From NCBI RefSeq assembly GCF_050436995.1, contig NC_134769.1:1426001-1490000 (forward strand): a stretch of 64,000 bases of DNA. The letters run 5' to 3'. The position numbers were made by a program, and so were the translations under genes. Below are positions 60,199 to 64,000 of the stretch, one piece after another (the first letter of the stretch is position 1; every line of letters starts with the position of its first letter). This DNA is from Anticarsia gemmatalis (taxonomy: Eukaryota > Arthropoda > Insecta > Lepidoptera > Erebidae). The notes beneath the pieces were generated by a model. It was not told the DNA's origin. It did no database searches and saw only the letters and a program-made list of their open reading frames with translations.

Positions 60199-60876
60199 AT
60201 GGAATTATCACGAAAGTCTTGCCGCCTGTGTCTATCAGAGACAGAATTTAACGTATCTTTATTTGGCAGTTACAGCCAGAGAACAAATCTTGTAGACAAA
60301 ATATTAGTATGCCTGAAACTAGTGATCGAAGAGAGCGATTTTGTGAACACGATATGCTACAGATGCACTGAAAACGTCGAAAGGTACTATGATTTTGTTA
60401 TGTTTATAAAGAAATCACAAACAAAGCTCGTCGAACCGCAGCGTAAAGTAGAAAATTCTGTCAATCGCCGTCTCATAGCGTCATACGTTCACGAGAAAGT
60501 GTACGACGCCGACTATACGTTCTCGTTTCTCGAAATGCCTAATAACGAAGAAAAGAAGGAGACGAAATCATCTAGTCCATTCTTTTCATATTTTTCTCCG
60601 CCAAGTATGTTGGTTAAACGAACTGGGGAGGAGCCTGTTTGGAAAACGCCAAAGCCGCGTCGAGAAGATATTGTTAAACCGGAATTGAAACATGATGAGA
60701 AGTTGAAAAGGCCCTACGGGGCTGAGAGGCCTCGCCATCATTCCAGAGATCTGTTTGAGTCGCAATCTCAAGATATAGATGAGGCAGACTTCAGAACCAT
60801 TGACTGGAAATTAACACCAGACGATAATATTATAAAGAGGGTCAGGGACAAATGCTTTGGACGGTCTGATTTTTAG
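60199..60876 (+). CDS. ZAD-domain protein without C2H2 fingers, intronless
   Basis: 225 residues with a good start context (AACATGG). The N-terminus carries CRLC (C8, C11) and CYRC (C53, C56), the four zinc ligands of a ZAD (zinc-finger-associated domain), spaced as the family expects. The rest of the domain is present, including the F-N-V-S-L-F-G region after the first pair and the aromatic helix E-R-Y-Y-D-F-V-M-F-I after the second. ZAD modules in insects mediate dimerisation of DNA-binding proteins and usually precede C2H2 fingers. Here residues 75-225 are basic and polar with no finger motif, ending R-D-K-C-F-G-R-S-D-F. It may therefore act as a partner or adaptor rather than bind DNA itself (inference). 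It lies 1.1 kb downstream of MDM1 on the same strand with its own E2F-type promoter. A spliced extension is possible but not indicated. Confidence 0.82.
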   Translation: MELSRKSCRLCLSETEFNVSLFGSYSQRTNLVDKILVCLKLVIEESDFVNTICYRCTENVERYYDFVMFIKKSQTKLVEPQRKVENSVNRRLIASYVHEKVYDADYTFSFLEMPNNEEKKETKSSSPFFSYFSPPSMLVKRTGEEPVWKTPKPRREDIVKPELKHDEKLKRPYGAERPRHHSRDLFESQSQDIDEADFRTIDWKLTPDDNIIKRVRDKCFGRSDF

Positions 60877-61041
60877 ATGTTTATGTTTTACCTGTATTGC
60901 ACTTTTTTACTTATTCTTGATTATTGTAATGACATGTTATGTTTTATGGAGAAAGATAGCAAACAGTTTATTCTCCTACGGCAATATTTAATGTTAACAG
61001 CTCAATTGTCTTAGCCTCCTGTTGTTAGGGTTAGTAAAAAG

Positions 61042-61047
61042 AATAAA
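61042..61047 (+). terminator. Candidate polyadenylation signal of the ZAD gene
   Basis: AATAAA, 166 nt after the stop codon, is the first canonical signal downstream. Confidence 0.5.
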
Positions 61048-62170
61048 TTCCAATTGTAGGGCTTCAGATCCTGTCATAGCTATTTTTACCATAAAAATAT
61101 GAATATAGACAGAGAAGTGACAAAATTACACATTGGCTATCATTCTTAGAGGATTTCATGTAAATCCTAAATTATAATTAAATATGAAATGGCTGTAAAA
61201 TTCAGAATTTAAATTGAGAAGCCTAGAGCTACCATAATTAAAACCCCATTAACCCAAGAATAATGTACCCAGGTACCTACCTTACTTTATATTATAGAAC
61301 TTAGACATCAATATTATGCTGAACTTCAAATGGTACCTATCAATTTAAATTACATTAAAATAAAATAAAAGTGCATTTGGATAAGTGATCCATAAACATA
61401 CAAAAGATGAACAAAATAGCAAACATTATTTTGCTAAGATTTGATACAATTCAGCTGTTGTTTTAGAGATTTTTTCCCAATAAATAATAAAAATGTTCCT
61501 ATTTAAAGATCTAATTAAAATCAGTAACAAAGTGCAATAAAGGTATATATTTTAATAATACAAGTACATTGTTATGTTTGTTATATTAATTTATTAGATT
61601 TTTAATGGATAATATTATTTTAATAATGATTTCAATGGAATTCCGTAGAAACAGGGTACTAAGGCGTTGATTTTTGTTATTAGAGGGATTATTTTAACAT
61701 TTGTGAAATTTTGAGCTGAGTGTAAGATAAATAGAGAAAAAATAAATAAATAATTAAATTAAATAATGTCTGAAGGCTAAAAATATTTAAACCCCAATAA
61801 ACTGAAATTTAAAATCAATGCTGCTATTTGATGGCCTGCATTTCTGTCTAGAATATTTGCATCTCATATTGACATATTGGTTACTAACTTACTCGCACGG
61901 CTAATGCGAGTACGTATATGCTATGGGTAGTTTAGTAGGTATCTAGGGTACCTAGGTACCCCTAACTTTGAAGAGACTAGCCAATAAATTTAAAATGAAA
62001 TGCAATTATTTTATACGGCGGTCTATAGCAGTTTTAACCAACTGGACGACATTTAGCTTACACTCGGCTCAATCAATATGATTTTAACAACATCTTATGA
62101 TAAAAAACAGAGAAATGATTTGAGTGATGCCCAGCTGATTTGATAGCTCATGTAAACGTGTGGAAAGTGT

Positions 62171-62301
62171 AGGACGGCAGCAGGAATCAGTCATTTGGTG
62201 AAGACGTCACTAGAACACCCCCAAATGCCCTAACATAGGCCTAAGGGGTTCTCTGATTGTCGAATATAGGTACTAGAGTTGACTGATTCTTGCTGTCCGT
62301 A
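62171..62301. repeat. Imperfect foldback, possible MITE
   Basis: AGGACGGCAGCAGGAATCAG at the left and TGACTGATTCTTGCTGTCCG near 62280-62299 are inverted copies with a few mismatches. Only one copy occurs in the window and no target duplication is evident. Confidence 0.4.
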
Positions 62302-64000
62302 TTTAGAAAAAAAATGTTTTGTAAGACATACCGTGTATTCCAAATAATTGTGTAGAAATGATAACGTAAATATTTTAATTTAGTTCCTATCGAAGTCCAT
62401 TCTCGCATCCTTCCATAAAATAGTTTGTTTACGAAAATGTGTTATTTTTTAAAGCTTTTTGATCCTGGGTTTGTAGTTAAGTAGGGGTAATACCTAAGTT
62501 ATTGTCGGTAGCTAGAACTGGGGTAGAAATTCGAGAGTTAGAATCAAATTGTAGGATAGATGGCTGTCTAACTTGAAGTAATGGAGAGAATGTTGCGATT
62601 AGAACGCATATGGAAGACTGATCGAAAATGTAGGAAAGCACCTTTAAATTATTTGTGATAATCTTATAAAGATCTTTATTACCCTGCAGGATAGGAAAGG
62701 AAAGATTAGAAAGTTAACAAGGTGTTACAACATTCCTAACTACCCTCATAATAATATGATCTGTGTATGGTTAAAAGTTAAAGTTGAATGAGGGTAGTTT
62801 GATATTGAATACTACCTAACTGTAAACCCAGGAACTACCATCTTACTGTAATCTAGAAATGTATGTACCGTAAGTGTGTAATATTTAAAGGTCTGACTAA
62901 GGATTCATGTTAATTTGACTTGGTGTGAACTCAAAACTTAATTTTGAGTCCCATATTGGTTTAATGTTGATTTCAAGTTCCTATAAATGTTTGTTGGTTT
63001 CGCACAAATATGTTTTGTTCTGTCAAGATGTAACAAGCCCTGCCCGGTAAGAGTTTAGTATAAATAATCCTCCAATAGCCGATAATTACAAAATTTTTAG
63101 CTTTGCTACGGGTTTATAATAGCGTGTGTTAATTTTCAGTTGTTAACATCAAAATGGACACCTAAATAAAAATTTGAAAAATGCTTCTGTGTTTTATTTA
63201 ACTCCAAAAATAGTAAGTATAATCAGTGAAAATTTTAATACTCTATTACCCGCCCAATCTGCCTACTTCTTGGATGCCAAAGTAGTGTTTTCCGGATATA
63301 AACAAAATTAGTAGACTAGCAGCTGTCAGCTGACTGACATTCTATAACTTAGGTTCTAAATAATATGTAGAACCTTGGTGGCTTAACAATAGAATCCTAT
63401 AATGTGCAAATATTTGGCCAGTACAAACATATGTCTGGGCTTTTGGCTGATTTCAACAAATGACAGGATATTGGAGAAGACATTCATAATATGGAGCGAA
63501 ACAAGGTGAGCTGAATACGTTTTTTCAGGAACAGGTATAAAAATAAAACATAAGATTCGTAATAAAAACACGTTGTTGTGTGTATATATATTAGTCGTTT
63601 GTAATATTAACTTGTGTGTCTTTGTGGTGTGACACACAATCACACGGACTGTCGTTAGACTACAAGCTCTGCGGGCACGCCCACTTTTGACTCCACCCCT
63701 TTTTGGTTCTGCGTTAACTAACATCCTTGCCTTGTCAATAACTGTACAAAATTCTCATCTAAATTATGTTAAGTACATTCATTTACCACGATAGGTATTC
63801 CAATCTTTTGTAATATAAAATTATTGATTTACTAAGATATTAGTTTCCCTTTCCAAATACCTAGCGTAATGAATGAAGTCTAGTCGTCAATTTCAGCTGT
63901 TTATTGCACTAATACGAAATATATCGCAATCTTAAAATATATGACGACTTTAGTAGATAAAACAAGTCAAAGACGTTAGAAAATCGCGCTCAAACATAAC

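Larger units (their letters stand above)
60877..64000. other. 3' UTR of the ZAD gene and intergenic AT-rich DNA
   Basis: No further gene is supported. It holds an imperfect foldback at 62171-62301, a 12-bp stem at 62738-62799 and a 16-bp palindrome, GGGTACCTAGGTACCC, at 61946-61961. A less AT-rich patch at 63640-63710 contains GGGCACGCCCAC and CCACCCC strings and could be regulatory. The minus-strand frame through it has no recognisable protein. Confidence 0.55.

Noticed and set aside
63383..63724. 113-codon minus-strand frame near the right end
   Set aside because: Low-complexity, with no domain; its GC-rich start could be regulatory DNA, but a gene is not supported.

Overview
The window looks like nuclear genomic DNA from a moth or butterfly (Lepidoptera), possibly a noctuid. 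It is AT-rich, split by long introns with GT/AG junctions, and full of short repeats typical of Lepidoptera: small Helitrons ending in CTAG, tRNA-derived SINEs, MITEs and 5'-truncated LINE tails. There is no bacterial or viral gene organisation. The species assignment is inference.

One large plus-strand gene fills positions 1439-59091. I rebuilt it as 14 coding exons whose splice phases all agree, giving 797 codons plus a stop. The product matches the MDM1 family (nuclear protein MDM1, a microtubule-binding centriolar protein in vertebrates). It has repeated [S/T]EY[R/K]-x3-[F/Y] motifs, a conserved W-Y-x-E-V-x-x-L-R-x-x-A-x-x-Y block and a C-terminal F-W-G-K. Intron 1 is about 33 kb and holds most of the mobile DNA. 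Exons 2-6 are spread over 34.4-49.2 kb, and exons 7-14 are compact (51.0-59.1 kb).

A second, intronless plus-strand gene at 60199-60876 encodes a 225-residue protein with an N-terminal ZAD zinc-binding module (CxxC...CxxC) and no C2H2 fingers. A consensus E2F site (TTTTGGCGGGAA) lies about 60 bp before its start, and an E2F-like palindrome (TTTTGGCGCC) lies upstream of MDM1. This suggests cell-cycle-linked expression of both genes, but that is a hypothesis.

The rest is repeat biology. It includes six intact-ended Helitrons, each in an A|T target; a Harbinger-type MITE with perfect 30-bp TIRs and a TTA duplication, backed by a related empty site 1 kb away; a Tc1-type MITE broken by a retroposon-like repeat with a 10-bp duplication; a MITE interrupted by an insert with an 8-bp duplication; a jockey/CR1-like LINE 3' end nested in another LINE tail; a mariner-type MITE; and several perfect hairpins. 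I found no clearly new multi-gene system. The most notable items are the nested insertions that date one another, one unclassified repeat family, the perfect palindromes, and the weak splice donor after MDM1 exon 7.
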